Origin: Chloroflexota bacterium
GTDB taxonomy: Bacteria > Chloroflexota > Anaerolineae > Anaerolineales > Villigracilaceae
DNA: 5,056 nucleotides
Direction of reading: 5' to 3'
NCBI GenBank assembly: GCA_016191985.1
Contig: JACPVB010000225.1
Coordinates: 1 to 5,056 of the forward strand
The translations under genes were made by a program, and so were the position numbers. Below are positions 4,630-5,056 of the stretch, one piece after another; the stretch's first letter is position 1; every line of letters starts with the position of its first letter. The notes under the pieces are model-generated. The model searched no databases, was not told the DNA's origin, and saw only the letters and a list, made by a program, of their open reading frames with translations.

Positions 4630-5056
4630 ATGGCTAAATTACCTTCCCAAAGAGAAGAAACATTAGGCGGCTACATCGTCCACGGCATTCCGTTCCCTGT
4701 GAGCACCGATGAGGAGGGATTGCAATTTCTCAAGAAGATGGCGCCGATCCAGATCGAGCAGGAATATAAGGTCACGTACCTGCATTCGTACGGACAGGAC
4801 AGCCCGTGGTTCGCGGCGTTGACGAATAAGCATCTGCTCGCTTCGCGCGACGCCGAAAGCGGATACACCACCGCCAACCCGCGCGGCGCTGACATGTATT
4901 CGGGCAACGAGACGAAATGGATTGATATCACGAATGCGAGCGCAAAGGTACACGCGTTTACTGTGTGTTACTTTGGTTCAGAGGAGTTCCTGCCTGAATG
5001 TCCATTCGTGCTGGCGTTGATCGAGTTCGAGGACGTGAATACGCTATTGCTGACGC
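4630..5056 (+). CDS. DUF35-type OB-fold protein with cysteine-free zinc-ribbon region; 3' end cut by window edge
   Basis: DUF35 proteins combine an N-terminal helix, a rubredoxin-like zinc ribbon and an OB fold, and act as partner subunits of SCP2-type thiolases and aldolases, helping to bind acyl-CoA. Here 142 codons are visible and the frame stays open to the right edge. Residues 1-57 form an N-terminal extension (IPFPVSTDEEG, then a helix). PWFAAL (59-64) starts the DUF35 core, and HAFTVCYFGSEEFLPECPFV (108-127) followed by LALIEFEDVN resembles the OB-fold pattern (tyTvv...f...PyvvAlVel). In the ribbon, the usual RCxxCG is RDAESG (73-78) and the usual PRxxCPxC is PRGADMYS (84-91), so the four Cys are replaced by Asp74, Ser77, Asp88 and Ser91. 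Zinc binding is therefore unlikely. Its place immediately after the thiolase-like gene supports a complex of the two. Family assignment rests on pattern and context. Confidence 0.87.
   Translation, partial: MAKLPSQREETLGGYIVHGIPFPVSTDEEGLQFLKKMAPIQIEQEYKVTYLHSYGQDSPWFAALTNKHLLASRDAESGYTTANPRGADMYSGNETKWIDITNASAKVHAFTVCYFGSEEFLPECPFVLALIEFEDVNTLLLT

Noticed and set aside
4328..4666. Plus-strand open frame bridging the thiolase-like gene and the DUF35-like gene
   Set aside because: It overlaps the conserved GHPVGATG region in another frame and runs through the structured spacer; its translation has no recognisable features.

Overview
The window reads as ordinary bacterial chromosome with moderate-to-high GC, dense coding and Shine-Dalgarno-led genes. 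The pairing of an SCP2-type thiolase homologue with a DUF35/OB-fold partner, a 3-methylcrotonyl-CoA carboxylase gene, and repeat-bearing intergenic spacers would fit an environmental lineage such as Chloroflexota (Anaerolineae). That assignment is a low-confidence impression, because no taxonomic marker gene is present.

Layout. Positions 1-1610 (minus strand) hold an almost complete carboxyltransferase (beta) subunit of 3-methylcrotonyl-CoA carboxylase (leucine/isovalerate catabolism); only its last few codons lie beyond the left edge. A 168-bp divergent spacer (1611-1778) contains two short heptamer arrays, a good sigma70-like promoter facing right, and a 12-bp inverted repeat that covers both divergent start codons. 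Positions 1779-2996 (plus) hold a tight two-gene unit: a 131-aa two-helix membrane protein, then a 269-aa protein with one membrane anchor, an Ala/Thr-rich coiled coil and a C-terminal domain that looks like a catalytically dead NlpC/P60 fold. A 160-bp spacer with a competing inverted repeat follows. Positions 3157-4521 encode an SCP2-type thiolase-like protein. A 108-bp spacer that can fold into a compact three-way junction separates it from a DUF35-type OB-fold protein (4630 to the right edge).

The main point of interest is the thiolase-like/DUF35 pair. Both proteins keep their family outlines, but the thiolase nucleophilic Cys position is Gly (residue 89), and all four zinc-ribbon Cys positions of the partner are Asp, Ser, Asp and Ser (residues 74, 77, 88, 91). 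Because both genes are otherwise intact and well translated, this looks like functional divergence, perhaps towards non-thiolytic acyl-CoA chemistry such as the aldol chemistry of Ltp2/ChsH2-type complexes, rather than decay. The second point is the membrane pair at 1779-2996, which I cannot assign to a named system and whose putative hydrolase domain also lacks its catalytic residues. No mobile elements, tRNA, rRNA or CRISPR array were seen.
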